A stretch of DNA of 64,000 bases from Carnobacterium inhibens subsp. inhibens DSM 13024 (lineage in GTDB: Bacteria > Bacillota > Bacilli > Lactobacillales > Carnobacteriaceae). The position numbers were made by a program, and so were the translations under genes. The notes beneath the pieces are model-generated. The model ran no database searches, was not told the DNA's origin, and saw nothing but the letters and a program-made list of their open reading frames with translations. The DNA is taken from assembly GCF_000746825.1 (NCBI RefSeq), contig NZ_JQIV01000006.1:2346501-2410500 (forward strand), in the 5' to 3' direction. The number at the start of each line of letters is the position of its first letter. The first letter of the stretch is position 1. Below, piece after piece: positions 24,710 through 34,169 of this stretch.

Positions 24710-25777
24710 TTGGAAATTGAAGAATTTACACAATATGTCATCTCAAAAGCCCAAGAAGTAGGAACTAGCGATATACATATTTTGCCTGAAGAGAAGCAAT
24801 ACCATTTTTATTTTCGAATTGGAGGGAAATTGTGTTTTTGGAATGCAATACCAGATGAAGAAGGCAGACGATTTATATCTTATTTTAAATATTTATCAAA
24901 TATGGACGTTGGAGAGAGGAGAAAGCCGCAAAGTGGAGCAGCACAATTAATGGTTCAAGGAAAAAATATAGCACTTCGTTTTTCAACTATAACCAATTTT
25001 AGAACGCAAGAATCTATGGTCATAAGAATATTAAATCAAACCGTAAACTTATCTTTATCAAAGACAGCTTATTTTAAAAAAGAAGTCAAGTTAATAGAGA
25101 GCTTGGCTCAGTTTAATAGTGGGCTGCTTATTTTTTCAGGACCTGTAGGATCAGGGAAAACTACAACCATGTATCAGCTTGTTCGTGAAAGTTATCATAA
25201 AAACAAACAACAAGTAATTACCGTTGAAGATCCTGTGGAAATTGATGAACCAATGTTTTTACAGACGCAAGTAAATGAAAAAGCGGGAATTACGTATGAA
25301 ACATTATTAAAATCTAGTTTAAGACATCATCCAGATACAATTATTATTGGTGAAATTAGAGATGATGAGACGGCAAAAATGGTGATAAGAGGAGCTTTGA
25401 CCGGTCATTTAATTATTGCTAGTGTACATGCAAAGAATACTGTAGGGGTCATTTCTCGCTTATTGGAATTGGGAGTAACACAAGAACAATTAAAACAAAC
25501 ATTACTTGGAGTAATATTTCAAAAGTTGATTCCAAGGTATTGCTCTTTTTGTAACGGTGATTGTGTTCCCTCATGTGGACACATGCGTATATACGAAAAG
25601 AGAGCCGTTTTATATGAGGTTTTTTCGCGAAAAGAACTGAAACAATATCTCGCTCAGATAAAAACGGAAGAAGAAATTCAAAGAAAACAAACTAGGTCTT
25701 TTAATTTGTTGTTAAGAAAGGCGTATGCATATGGCTACATTACTGAACAAAACTTTATTCACTTTCAGATTCCGTAA
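24710..25777 (+). CDS. comGA: Competence pilus ATPase ComGA
   Basis: Cytoplasmic PilB/GspE-type ATPase that drives assembly of the competence pseudopilus for DNA uptake. It has 355 residues with Walker A GPVGSGKT (144-151), Asp box TVEDPVEI, Walker B IIIGEIRDDETA and the His-box region. A CxxC...C cluster (CSFCNGDCVPSCGH, about 278-291) fits the zinc site of some family members. Start is TTG with AAGGAG upstream. It is the first gene of a seven-gene operon and overlaps comGB by 53 nt. Confidence 0.93.
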   Translation: MEIEEFTQYVISKAQEVGTSDIHILPEEKQYHFYFRIGGKLCFWNAIPDEEGRRFISYFKYLSNMDVGERRKPQSGAAQLMVQGKNIALRFSTITNFRTQESMVIRILNQTVNLSLSKTAYFKKEVKLIESLAQFNSGLLIFSGPVGSGKTTTMYQLVRESYHKNKQQVITVEDPVEIDEPMFLQTQVNEKAGITYETLLKSSLRHHPDTIIIGEIRDDETAKMVIRGALTGHLIIASVHAKNTVGVISRLLELGVTQEQLKQTLLGVIFQKLIPRYCSFCNGDCVPSCGHMRIYEKRAVLYEVFSRKELKQYLAQIKTEEEIQRKQTRSFNLLLRKAYAYGYITEQNFIHFQIP

Positions 25778-26789
25778 AAAAAAATCATCAGCTGTTCAAG
25801 CATCTTTTTTAATAAAATTATCTTCCTTGATGGCAGAAGGCTTTTCGTTAAGAGAGTCTTTACTATTTTTACAAATGATCTTACCAAAAGAAAAACACTG
25901 GATTCAGGCTGTTTTAGAAGAATTGGAAGAAGGGGAACGTTTCGATAGTAGCATAAAAAAGCAAGGTTTTCCTGATCGAGTTTCTGCTCAAATTTATTTA
26001 TCTTTTATTCATGGCAATTTGACAGAAGCTCTAGCGGCAAGTGGAAGCTACTTGGAAGAAAAAGCAAAGCAACAAGGTCAGTTAACAAAATTATTGCAGT
26101 ACCCGTTATTTTTATTGGTTTTTATGATTGGTATTTTAATGGCTATTCGAGTTATGATATTGCCTAACTTTGAACAAATGAATGCAACAAATGGATCTAG
26201 TATCAATAATATTGCGATTGGTTTTATCTATCACTTCCCTACATTATTAGGAATAATTTCTCTAGTAGTGTGTTTAAGCACTCTGATTATCAAAAATCAA
26301 TTAGGAAAACGTACTGCCATTCAACGTACTACTTTTTTTATGAAGATTCCTCTTCTTTCTGCAATGCTAAGACTGTATTATACAAATTTATTTAGTTATG
26401 AATGGAGCCAGTTGTTAAAAAGTGGACTACAAATGAATAAAATTATTGAATTAATGCAAACAAAAGAAACCACTCAGCTTATGCAAGAGGTTGCGAATGA
26501 AATTGAAAAAGAATTGAGAAAAGGACTTAATTTTAAAGAATCAATGAGCCAGTTCACCTTTTTTAATAGTGAACTTGGATTTATTATTATGCATGGTGAA
26601 GCAACTAGTCGTTTAGGAATAGAATTAGCAGTATATGCAAAAGATTGTCAATTAAGATTAATGGATAAGATACAGAAAATCTTTAGTTGGATTCAACCGA
26701 TTATTTTTTTAGTGATTGCTTTTTTTATTATGTGTGTTTATTTAGCGTTATTATTACCGACGTTTACGATGATGGAGGAGATTCTATGA
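25725..26789 (+). CDS. comGB: Competence pilus membrane platform ComGB
   Basis: Inner-membrane platform of the competence pilus, GspF/PilC fold, 354 residues. Hydrophobic segments lie near 125-148, 165-185 and 322-345. It overlaps comGA by 53 nt, so the functional start may be the second ATG (25731) or later. comGC begins on its stop codon (ATGA). Confidence 0.9.
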   Translation: MHMATLLNKTLFTFRFRKKKSSAVQASFLIKLSSLMAEGFSLRESLLFLQMILPKEKHWIQAVLEELEEGERFDSSIKKQGFPDRVSAQIYLSFIHGNLTEALAASGSYLEEKAKQQGQLTKLLQYPLFLLVFMIGILMAIRVMILPNFEQMNATNGSSINNIAIGFIYHFPTLLGIISLVVCLSTLIIKNQLGKRTAIQRTTFFMKIPLLSAMLRLYYTNLFSYEWSQLLKSGLQMNKIIELMQTKETTQLMQEVANEIEKELRKGLNFKESMSQFTFFNSELGFIIMHGEATSRLGIELAVYAKDCQLRLMDKIQKIFSWIQPIIFLVIAFFIMCVYLALLLPTFTMMEEIL

Positions 26790-27103
26790 GATGTAAAGAG
26801 AAATTGAATCAAAAAGGTTTTACACTAATTGAAATGGTTATGGTTCTTTTTATCATTTCAGTATTGATGCTGCTTATTGTTCCAAACGTAGTAAAACAAA
26901 AAAATCAAATTGACACTCAAGGTACAGAAGCCTTAGTGACAGTCATTCAAACTCAAGTTGAACTATATGAATTGGACGGTCATACAGAAGCCGCTACCTT
27001 TTCTGCTTTGGAAAGTCAGGGTTATTTATCTGCTAAACAAGTTAAACAAGCAACAGCTAAATCGATTAGTATCACAAATGGTATTGTGAGTTCGAGTAAA
27101 TAA
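26786..27103 (+). CDS. comGC: Major competence pseudopilin ComGC
   Basis: The major pilin of the DNA-uptake pilus, 105 residues. The leader ends at KG before FTLIEMVMVLFIISVLMLL, with Glu at +5 and the hydrophobic assembly helix. The frame is open 99 nt further upstream, but GATGGAGGAG and the 4-nt overlap with comGB set the start at 26786. The prepilin peptidase ComC is not in the window. Confidence 0.92.
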   Translation: MRCKEKLNQKGFTLIEMVMVLFIISVLMLLIVPNVVKQKNQIDTQGTEALVTVIQTQVELYELDGHTEAATFSALESQGYLSAKQVKQATAKSISITNGIVSSSK

Positions 27104-27105
27104 TA

Positions 27106-27543
27106 ATGAGAGAGTTAGATGAAAAAGGGATGTTGCTGGTTGAGTTGGTCCTTGTTCTATTCATTGCAGCTGCATTACTATTCATTCCAACAATATATAC
27201 TAAGCAAACTAAAATTCATTTAGAAAATCAATTATTTGTTGAAGAATTACAAAGCCAACTAACAGCTATTCAAAACTATGCTGTTTTGTCTGGAGAAGTA
27301 ACCGCAATGATTGTGTCATCTCAACACAAGTCGATTCAATTTAGAGTTATTGATGATGAACAGAATGAACTGAATGGAGTGATTTACTTACCTGAGACAG
27401 TCACCACTCCTACATATAAAGTTTATCATTTTAATGCGTATAGTGGGAATTTACGTAATTTTGATACATTAGTTTTTTTTATAAATAATGAAAGACACAC
27501 TATGACATTTCAGTTAGGAAGTGGCCGTTATAAATGGCAATAA
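27106..27543 (+). CDS. comGD: Competence minor pseudopilin ComGD
   Basis: 145-residue minor pilin with the type IV prepilin signal DEKG then MLLVELVLVLFIAAALLF. Met at +1 instead of Phe is a minor variant; Glu+5 is kept. The start lies 3 nt after the comGC stop and the end overlaps comGE by 10 nt. It probably forms part of the pilus tip complex. Confidence 0.85.
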   Translation: MRELDEKGMLLVELVLVLFIAAALLFIPTIYTKQTKIHLENQLFVEELQSQLTAIQNYAVLSGEVTAMIVSSQHKSIQFRVIDDEQNELNGVIYLPETVTTPTYKVYHFNAYSGNLRNFDTLVFFINNERHTMTFQLGSGRYKWQ

Positions 27544-27872
27544 AAAAAATAAACCAAAAAGGATATTTGTTGATTGAAAGTTTAGTAGCATTTTCTATTT
27601 TAAGTATATGCATTGTTATTTATCTTCCATTTGTAGTAGGTATGTTAAAAAAAGTTGATGCTGAAAAAACAGCTGTTGAAATGTACCGTATCCAGTATGA
27701 ACAACTACAAAAAATCGAACAGCAACAACCGATTGATAAAATATGGGAGACCGGAGGAAAAGTATTTACGATTGAACAAGCAACCACTACTACTCAAAAG
27801 GGAGTAAGGATAAAATATGGAGAAGAAGAAATTTTTACTGAAATCCTTTCTTTTCAAAAATCCAATCCTTAA
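27534..27872 (+). CDS. comGE: Competence minor pseudopilin ComGE
   Basis: 112 residues with prepilin signal NQKG then YLLIESLVAFSILSI, Glu at +5. The gene overlaps comGD by 10 nt and comGF by 56 nt. Assignment rests on position and the signal, since ComGE sequences are poorly conserved. Confidence 0.8.
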   Translation: MAIKKINQKGYLLIESLVAFSILSICIVIYLPFVVGMLKKVDAEKTAVEMYRIQYEQLQKIEQQQPIDKIWETGGKVFTIEQATTTTQKGVRIKYGEEEIFTEILSFQKSNP

Positions 27873-28323
27873 TCAAAAAGGTTTTACGCTATTAGAAGCT
27901 TTAGCAGCTTTATTTATTTTAATGCTATGTATTTCTCTTTTAAGCTTTGTAACGACACAATACCATTCCATACGCAAGCAAACTTTTGAAGATCGACAGC
28001 TTGAGTGGCATATGTTTTTGAATCAACTGGACTATAGTTTTGAAGGTTTAATTTTTGTGAAAGCAAAATCTAATGAGCTTCAGTTTAAAGTGCTAGATGA
28101 AAAAGGAGAACTCAAAGAAACGATTTATTATGAACGGTACTATGAAATGGTCAGACGTCGAACTGGATCTGGGGGGCACCATCCTATGTTGATGAAAGTC
28201 AAATCCATTGATTTTAGCCAAAACGATTCATTTGTAGAAATAACCGTAACCTTTTTGAACCAAGAAACCTATCATGCACAAATATCTATCGAGAATAACT
28301 TAGAAGGTGTTCAAAATGAATGA
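27817..28323 (+). CDS. comGF: Competence minor pseudopilin ComGF
   Basis: 168 residues with prepilin signal NQKG then FTLLEALAALFILML. The length and the Arg/Tyr-rich C-terminal half match ComGF. It starts inside comGE and overlaps comGG by a few codons. Confidence 0.87.
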   Translation: MEKKKFLLKSFLFKNPILNQKGFTLLEALAALFILMLCISLLSFVTTQYHSIRKQTFEDRQLEWHMFLNQLDYSFEGLIFVKAKSNELQFKVLDEKGELKETIYYERYYEMVRRRTGSGGHHPMLMKVKSIDFSQNDSFVEITVTFLNQETYHAQISIENNLEGVQNE

Positions 28324-28675
28324 AAAAGGAGCTGTACTGCCGTCAGTAATGATTTTTGTATTGCTTATGAGTGTTGCCCTTTTAGGAACTAATCAAATTT
28401 TCAAGAATCAAATGAACCAATTAAGAATGACAAAACACTATTATGAAGTTGAGAGTATGCTGATCCTTTCAAAAATGGAACTCAATAGCCAACTTGATTT
28501 AAATAAAAATTTAGAAAAAGGGACCGTATTATTTACTGATGGAACGGTAACTATTCAAAAAAAAGGAGATAATACATTCAATTTGGAAGGGAAACTTAAA
28601 AATATTTTTTCAAAACAGCTAACAGTTCAACTGGAAAAAAAGTCTACTGAAAGTATAGAAAATACAGATGAATAG
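28316..28675 (+). CDS. comGG: Competence minor pseudopilin ComGG
   Basis: 119 residues from ATG 28316 with AAGGTG upstream; a GTG three codons earlier (28307) is possible. The N-terminus MNEKGAVLPSVMIFVLLMS is prepilin-like but lacks Glu at +5, as in other ComGG proteins. Last gene of the comG operon; no methyltransferase or acetate kinase gene follows, unlike in many streptococci and enterococci. Confidence 0.78.
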   Translation: MNEKGAVLPSVMIFVLLMSVALLGTNQIFKNQMNQLRMTKHYYEVESMLILSKMELNSQLDLNKNLEKGTVLFTDGTVTIQKKGDNTFNLEGKLKNIFSKQLTVQLEKKSTESIENTDE

Positions 28676-28728
28676 ATGGAAATATACTGGATTGCCCACA
28701 TCTGTAATCTATTTAGTAAAATAAATAA

Positions 28729-28772
28729 GGAATAACTTCACGGCGTCTTAAGTGGGGTTATTTCTTTTTATG
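28729..28772 (+). terminator. Probable terminator of the comG operon
   Basis: Imperfect hairpin GGAATAACTTCAC ... GTGGGGTTATT followed by TTCTTTTT. It is weaker than the others in the window. Confidence 0.55.
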
Positions 28773-28780
28773 GTTCTATT

Positions 28781-28789
28781 TGATATAAT
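28781..28789 (+). promoter_or_regulatory. Extended -10 promoter of pepP-efp
   Basis: TGATATAAT (TGn plus perfect TATAAT) just after the comG terminator and about 65 nt before the pepP start. Confidence 0.55.
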
Positions 28790-28853
28790 AATTGAAACAG
28801 TAGCAGCTAAATAACTAGTGCGCAGGTACATATAAGAGAAGGGGCGAAGAATA

Positions 28854-29915
28854 GTGACTAAACTAAGTAAGTTACGCGAAGGCATGAAAAAAAGAGGGAT
28901 AGATGCATTATTAGTGACTAGCCCTTATAATTTACGTTATATATCCAATTTTACGGGAACAACTGGTTTGAGTGTGATTACGCTAGATAAAGCATACTTT
29001 GTAACGGATTTTAGATACACTGAACAAGTGGCAACTCAAGCAGTAGGATTTGAAATTGTTACAAATGCAGGACCTATTTTCGATGAAGTAGCTAAAATAG
29101 TAGATGGAAATAGTATTGAAGCATTAGGTTTTGAACAAGATTTTGTAACTTTTAGTACTTATGAATTATTGGAACAAATTATTTCTAGTGAATTGATTCC
29201 AATAAGAGGACTGATGGAAGAGCTTAGAGAAGTTAAAACGGAAGCAGAAATCAAAATAATCAAAAAAGCTTGTTCTATTTCTGATGCAGCATTCAATTTT
29301 ATCTTAGGTGAAATAAAACCTGGAATGACAGAAATCGAAGTAGCTAACTTATTAGATTTTCATATGCGTGGCTTAGGAGCAACCGGTGTTTCTTTTGAAA
29401 CAATTGTAGCTAGTGGAGTCCGTTCAGCAATGCCTCATGGAGTTGCTAGTCCTAAAAAAATTGAAACTGGAGACTTTGTAACGATTGATTTCGGTTGCTA
29501 TTATGAAGGCTATGTTTCTGATATGACTAGAACAATTGCTGTAGGGGAACCAAGTGAAAAGTTGAAAGAAATCTATGCTATTACACTTGAAGCACAATTA
29601 AAAGTGATTGACGCAGCTAAACCAGGAATGTCAGGTGTTCAATTAGATGCTATTGCACGGGATCATATTGCAAGTTATGGTTATGGAGAAGCTTTTGGAC
29701 ATTCAACTGGTCACGGAATTGGATTAGAAATCCATGAAGGACCAAATGTTTCTAGACTAGCAGAAAAATTATTTGTGCCAGGGAATGTGATTACGAATGA
29801 ACCCGGAATTTACCTTCCAGGATTTGGTGGAGTAAGAATCGAAGACGATTTGATTATCACTGAAACAGGGAACGAAGTGATTACTCATTCTCCAAAAGAA
29901 CTTATCATTTTATAA
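28854..29915 (+). CDS. pepP: Xaa-Pro peptidase, M24B family (PepP/YqhT-like)
   Basis: Metalloenzyme of 353 residues that removes N-terminal residues before proline. It has a creatinase N-domain and a catalytic domain with DFGCYYEGYVSDMTRT (two Asp), HSTGHGIGLEIHE (His), TNEPGIY and RIEDD (Glu). GTG start with AAGGGGCG upstream. Immediately upstream of efp, as yqhT-efp in Bacillus; a functional link through Pro-rich proteins is plausible but not shown. It is a paralogue of the pepQ product in this window. Confidence 0.9.
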   Translation: MTKLSKLREGMKKRGIDALLVTSPYNLRYISNFTGTTGLSVITLDKAYFVTDFRYTEQVATQAVGFEIVTNAGPIFDEVAKIVDGNSIEALGFEQDFVTFSTYELLEQIISSELIPIRGLMEELREVKTEAEIKIIKKACSISDAAFNFILGEIKPGMTEIEVANLLDFHMRGLGATGVSFETIVASGVRSAMPHGVASPKKIETGDFVTIDFGCYYEGYVSDMTRTIAVGEPSEKLKEIYAITLEAQLKVIDAAKPGMSGVQLDAIARDHIASYGYGEAFGHSTGHGIGLEIHEGPNVSRLAEKLFVPGNVITNEPGIYLPGFGGVRIEDDLIITETGNEVITHSPKELIIL

Positions 29916-30006
29916 CAGTATTTAAATCTATAATTTATTAGGCAGAATCATGAAAAAATGATACACTTATACAGAAAATAGGAACGGACTCATAGGAGGA
30001 AATGAA

Positions 30007-30564
30007 ATGATTTCAGTAAATGATTTTAAAACAGGATTAACAATCGAATTTGACGGCTCAATTTGGCGTGTTGTGGACTTTCAACATGTAAAACCAGGTA
30101 AAGGTGCTGCCTTTGTGCGTTCAAAACTTAAAAACTTGCGTTCTGGTGCAGTACAAGAAAAAACTTTCCGTGCAGGCGAAAAAGTAGCTAAGGCTCAAAT
30201 CAATAATAATAAAATGCAATATTTATATGAAAGTGCCGGTTCTTATGTATTCATGGATAATGAAACGTATGAACAAATTGAATTACCAGGAGATTCAATT
30301 GTTGAAGAATTGAAATATTTAAAAGAAAATATGGAAGTTCATATTTTAATGTATGATACAGAAGTATTAGGTGTTGAATTACCAAATACAGTTAAATTAC
30401 GTGTTGCTGAAACTGAACCAGGTATTCGCGGAGATACTTCTTCAGGCGGAACAAAACCAGCAACCTTAGAAACTGGAGCAACCGTTAACGTTCCTTTCTT
30501 TGTAAATGTAGATGATGAATTGATCATCAATACTCAAGATGGATCATATGTATCACGTGCATAA
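30007..30564 (+). CDS. efp: Elongation factor P
   Basis: Translation factor that rescues ribosomes stalled at polyproline. The 185 residues form an N-terminal KOW-like domain and two OB folds. The modification loop [10 protein letters not shown] is conserved with Lys32 at its tip, the residue that carries 5-aminopentanol in B. subtilis. The C-terminal signature region [14 protein letters not shown] is intact. ATAGGAGG precedes the ATG. The putative modification genes ymfF/ymfH/ymfI lie at 55.9-59.2 kb. Confidence 0.97.
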   Translation: MISVNDFKTGLTIEFDGSIWRVVDFQHVKPGKGAAFVRSKLKNLRSGAVQEKTFRAGEKVAKAQINNNKMQYLYESAGSYVFMDNETYEQIELPGDSIVEELKYLKENMEVHILMYDTEVLGVELPNTVKLRVAETEPGIRGDTSSGGTKPATLETGATVNVPFFVNVDDELIINTQDGSYVSRA

Positions 30565-30618
30565 TCATTTGATTTCTTTTAGTTAAATGAAATTTAGTTA
30601 ATAGAGGAGGTTTGCCTT

Positions 30619-31044
30619 ATGGCTGAAGAATCAACAGTTGCAATTAATGAGACTAAAGGTACACTTGGAGAAATTGAAGTAGCTCCTGAGGTAATTGAAG
30701 TTATTTCCGGTATTGCTGCGAATAAAGTAGAAGGCGTCTACGCAATGCAAGGAAAACTTTCTTCTGGTGTTTCAGAGTTGTTTGGACGTGTAGACCACAA
30801 AAAAGGTGTGCATTTAACAGCTGATGAAGATGGTTTAAAAGTAGACATTTATTGTTACTTTATTTACGGCGTTTCAGTACCAAAAGTTGCTTTAGAGATC
30901 CAAGAGAAAGTAAGAGAACAATTACTTCAAATGACAGATATAACATTAGCTGAAGTAAATGTTCATATTGTTGGAATTGTTCCAGAAAAAACAGAATTAC
31001 AAGAATTATTAGATCTTGATGATGAAGAAGATGGTGACGAATAG
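30619..31044 (+). CDS. Asp23/Gls24 family envelope stress protein (YqhY-like)
   Basis: 141-residue cytoplasmic protein with the Asp23 fold (VIEVISGIAANKVEGVYAMQG). B. subtilis YqhY is linked to control of acetyl-CoA carboxylase and fatty acid synthesis. The acidic C-tail (DLDDEEDGDE) is unusual in charge but common in this group. GAGGAGG precedes the ATG. It overlaps nusB by one base, so the two are coupled. Confidence 0.9.
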   Translation: MAEESTVAINETKGTLGEIEVAPEVIEVISGIAANKVEGVYAMQGKLSSGVSELFGRVDHKKGVHLTADEDGLKVDIYCYFIYGVSVPKVALEIQEKVREQLLQMTDITLAEVNVHIVGIVPEKTELQELLDLDDEEDGDE

Positions 31045-31487
31045 TGAGTTTAACACGACGCGATATTAGAGAAAAAGCTTTACAGTCTCTTTTCCAACTT
31101 TCAGCTAATGATGAATTGTCTAAGGAAGATGCAATGCAACAAGCCTTAACCAGTGAAGATGAATTAGTTGATGAAGTGGAAACCGTTCAAGTACCAAGCT
31201 ATTTGGACCTGCTTGTAACAGGTGTACTGGAAAAACAAGATGAAATAGATGAAAAAATCAAAGCTCATTTAGAGAATTGGTCATTAAATCGACTTGCTAA
31301 AACTGATTTAATTATCATTCGAGTAGCAATCTTTGAAATGATGTACGTTTCAGATGTACCGGACAGAGTTGCACTAAATGAAGCTCTCGAAATTACTAAA
31401 AAGTATAGTGATGAAAAATCTAGAAAATTTGTTAATGGTGTTTTAGCGAACATTGTAAACGAAAACAGTAAAAATGAAGCTGAATAA
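31044..31487 (+). CDS. nusB: Transcription antitermination factor NusB
   Basis: 147 residues, all-helical RNA-binding protein that with NusE acts in rRNA antitermination. Start RRDIREKALQSLFQL and C-terminal DVPDRVALNEALEITKKYSDEKSRKFVNGVL are family hallmarks. GTG start overlaps the preceding stop by one base. Confidence 0.95.
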   Translation: MSLTRRDIREKALQSLFQLSANDELSKEDAMQQALTSEDELVDEVETVQVPSYLDLLVTGVLEKQDEIDEKIKAHLENWSLNRLAKTDLIIIRVAIFEMMYVSDVPDRVALNEALEITKKYSDEKSRKFVNGVLANIVNENSKNEAE

Positions 31488-31640
31488 GCTTTGTTTTTAC
31501 TGTTTTTTTGTAATTAAGACGAGCTTTACTAAAAACAAAAGTGATCAAGATTTGAGGGTATATCTGTTGGTTTTCTTATGATAAGATAGATAAGGTAAAA
31601 TCAACTAGCCTTAATTGAGAAGAAAAGGACGGGATTCTTT

Positions 31641-32510
31641 ATGAGCGCAATAATCATGAGTGGCAAAACATTAGCCGATGAAATGACGATTCAGATGCAA
31701 GAGGACGTCAACAAACTAAAAGAACAAGGGCTAACTCCAGGTTTAGTTGTACTATTAGTTGGTGAAGATCCTGCAAGTCAAACTTATGTAAGAAATAAAG
31801 AAAAGCGTGCAAAAGCGTTGGGCTTTCATTCGCTTATTAAACGTTATCCATCAATTATAACAGAAGAAGAATTGTTAAATGAAGTTCAACGGTATAATGA
31901 AGATGCTTCGTTTCATGGAATACTGGTTCAATTGCCCTTACCAAAACAAATTGATTCAGATAAAATAGTAAATGCGATTGACTCAATGAAAGATGTCGAT
32001 GGTTTTCATCCAATAAATATGGGCAAATTACTGATAGGACAACCAGATAAAATACCATGTACACCTTATGGAATCATAAAAATGCTGGATCGTTATCAAG
32101 TTGAGATTGAAGGAAAAAGAGCAGTAGTTATAGGACGTAGCAATATCGTTGGAAAACCCATGGCGCAGCTTTTAATGATGAGAAATGCAACAGTGACGAT
32201 TGCTCATTCTAGAACGAAAGATTTGCCTGAATTAGCTCGTACAGCTGATATTTTAGTCGTAGCCATGGGTAAAGGACACTTTGTTACGAAAGACTTTATT
32301 AAACCAGGTGCTGCCGTTATTGATGTAGGAATGAATCGTGATAAAAATGGAAAGCTGATTGGCGATGTAAAAAGCGATGAAGTAGCTGAAGTTGCTGGCT
32401 ACTTAACACCAGTGCCAAAAGGTGTAGGTCCTATGACCATTACGATGCTATTGTATCAAACGATTGAAAGTGCAAAAAAGTTCGCTGCATTGTCAACAGA
32501 GAAACTGTAG
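31641..32510 (+). CDS. folD: Bifunctional methylene-THF dehydrogenase/methenyl-THF cyclohydrolase
   Basis: One-carbon metabolism enzyme interconverting 5,10-methylene-, methenyl- and 10-formyl-tetrahydrofolate. 289 residues with [19 protein letters not shown] (catalytic Lys), QLPLPKQID, the NADP-binding [17 protein letters not shown] and [11 protein letters not shown]. Separated from nusB by 153 nt, so it may have its own promoter; xseA follows closely. Confidence 0.96.
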   Translation: MSAIIMSGKTLADEMTIQMQEDVNKLKEQGLTPGLVVLLVGEDPASQTYVRNKEKRAKALGFHSLIKRYPSIITEEELLNEVQRYNEDASFHGILVQLPLPKQIDSDKIVNAIDSMKDVDGFHPINMGKLLIGQPDKIPCTPYGIIKMLDRYQVEIEGKRAVVIGRSNIVGKPMAQLLMMRNATVTIAHSRTKDLPELARTADILVVAMGKGHFVTKDFIKPGAAVIDVGMNRDKNGKLIGDVKSDEVAEVAGYLTPVPKGVGPMTITMLLYQTIESAKKFAALSTEKL

Positions 32511-32583
32511 AATAAAGGAAAAGAGAACTGGTATAGTAAAAGACATTAATAAAGATGCAATGTTGCTAAGAGGAGTGAATAAA

Positions 32584-33924
32584 GTGTCAAATGATTACTT
32601 GACGGTCACCGCATTGACTAGATACATTAAACGAAAATTTGAACGTGATCCATATTTGGAAAGAATCTATTTGACAGGAGAAATTTCTAACTTTAGAAAT
32701 AGACCAAATGCACATCAATATTTTAGTTTAAAAGATGATCATGCAAAAATTTCTGCTATCATGTTTAAGCCTGCTTTTCAAAAATTAAAGTTTACTCCTG
32801 AAGAAGGAATGAAAGTACTAGTCATTGGACGAATTTCGTTATACGAAGCAAGTGGGAATTATCAAATAACGATTGAACATATGGAGCCTGATGGAGTTGG
32901 TGCTCTGTATCAAGCTTTAGAAGAAATGAAGAAAAAGTTAAAAGCTGAAGGTCTTTTCGATGCTCCAAAGCAATTGATTCCAACTTTTCCTAAAAGAATT
33001 GCAGTTGTAACGAGTCCAAGTGGTGCTGTTGTAAGAGATATTATGACTACAATTAAAAGACGCTTTCCTATTGTACAATTGGTGGTATATCCAACCCTTG
33101 TTCAAGGAAATAAAGCTGCAGATGCAATTGTATCGAGTATCCGGATGGTGGAAGAAAAAGGAAACTTTGATACTGTAATTATTGCGCGTGGTGGAGGTTC
33201 GATTGAAGACCTGTGGCCATTCAACGAGGAAAAAGTTGCACGAGCTATATTCGAAGCTCAAACACCGATCATTTCTTCTGTGGGCCATGAAACGGATACA
33301 ACTATTGCTGACTTAGTAGCAGATGTGCGTGCAGCAACTCCTACTGCAGCAGCTGAACTTTCTGTACCATTATTGTCCGATGAGTTGATAAAAATTGATC
33401 AATTAAAGTTGCGACTTGTTCAAAGTTATGCTCGAAAAGTCGAAATATTGAATCAACGTTTAAGTAGCCAATTAAATTCTTATATATTCAATCAGCCACA
33501 AAGACTGTATGAAGGATATGCCCAAAAATTGGATCTTTTAACTGAAAGACTCGTTCGAGCAATGGAAGAAAAAAAACAGCAATTAAAAAATGATCTTAAC
33601 GTACACATGCTGCAGTTAAATGCACAAAACCCAACACAACTGGTCAAACAAAAATACAACGACTTAAATGGATTGAGCCGACAATTAACGACACAAATGG
33701 AATGGTATATGGAAAATCAAAACAAACGATTTCACTACGCTGTCCAGTCGCTGGATTATTTAAGTCCGTTAAAAATCATGAACCGGGGCTACAGTTATGC
33801 AACAAAAGATGGAAAAGTTATCAAAAACAGCAATCAAGTTGTAGTAGAAGACAAGATACACATCCACTTACACAAAGGAAATTTTGAAGCAAAAGTGATA
33901 AAGAAAGATGAGGAATCCAAATGA
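32584..33924 (+). CDS. xseA: Exodeoxyribonuclease VII large subunit
   Basis: Large subunit of the single-strand-specific ExoVII complex, 446 residues. N-terminal OB fold ([33 protein letters not shown]), central catalytic part with [15 protein letters not shown] and [12 protein letters not shown], then a long helical region. The frame is open 120 nt upstream into folD, but AGAGGAG before GTG 32584 and the usual family length set this start. It overlaps xseB by 4 nt. Confidence 0.93.
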   Translation: MSNDYLTVTALTRYIKRKFERDPYLERIYLTGEISNFRNRPNAHQYFSLKDDHAKISAIMFKPAFQKLKFTPEEGMKVLVIGRISLYEASGNYQITIEHMEPDGVGALYQALEEMKKKLKAEGLFDAPKQLIPTFPKRIAVVTSPSGAVVRDIMTTIKRRFPIVQLVVYPTLVQGNKAADAIVSSIRMVEEKGNFDTVIIARGGGSIEDLWPFNEEKVARAIFEAQTPIISSVGHETDTTIADLVADVRAATPTAAAELSVPLLSDELIKIDQLKLRLVQSYARKVEILNQRLSSQLNSYIFNQPQRLYEGYAQKLDLLTERLVRAMEEKKQQLKNDLNVHMLQLNAQNPTQLVKQKYNDLNGLSRQLTTQMEWYMENQNKRFHYAVQSLDYLSPLKIMNRGYSYATKDGKVIKNSNQVVVEDKIHIHLHKGNFEAKVIKKDEESK

Positions 33925-34157
33925 GTACAGAGAAAAAATTGAAATTTGAAGAAGCTATGCAACAATTAGAAGAGATCGTAACCAATTTAGAACGTGGAGA
34001 TGTTCCATTAGAAGAGGCTTTAGATCAATTCCAAAAAGGGGTAAGTTTAAGCAAATTTTGTAAAGAAACTTTACAAAATGCTGAGCAAACACTAACTAAG
34101 ATCGTAGACGAAAATGGAAATGAAAAATTATTTGAAGAAAATAGTGAGTTGGATTAA
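33921..34157 (+). CDS. xseB: Exodeoxyribonuclease VII small subunit
   Basis: 78-residue helical subunit of ExoVII with [26 protein letters not shown], the family signature. ATGA overlap with xseA; ispA follows after 12 nt. Confidence 0.95.
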   Translation: MSTEKKLKFEEAMQQLEEIVTNLERGDVPLEEALDQFQKGVSLSKFCKETLQNAEQTLTKIVDENGNEKLFEENSELD

Positions 34158-34169
34158 GAAAGAAGGTCA

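Noticed and set aside
26687-26785. Longer start for comGC
   Set aside because: The extension is out-of-frame comGB sequence. The prepilin leader and ribosome-binding site place the start at 26786.
32464-32583. Longer N-terminus for xseA
   Set aside because: It overlaps folD and makes XseA about 40 residues too long; GTG 32584 has a clear ribosome-binding site.
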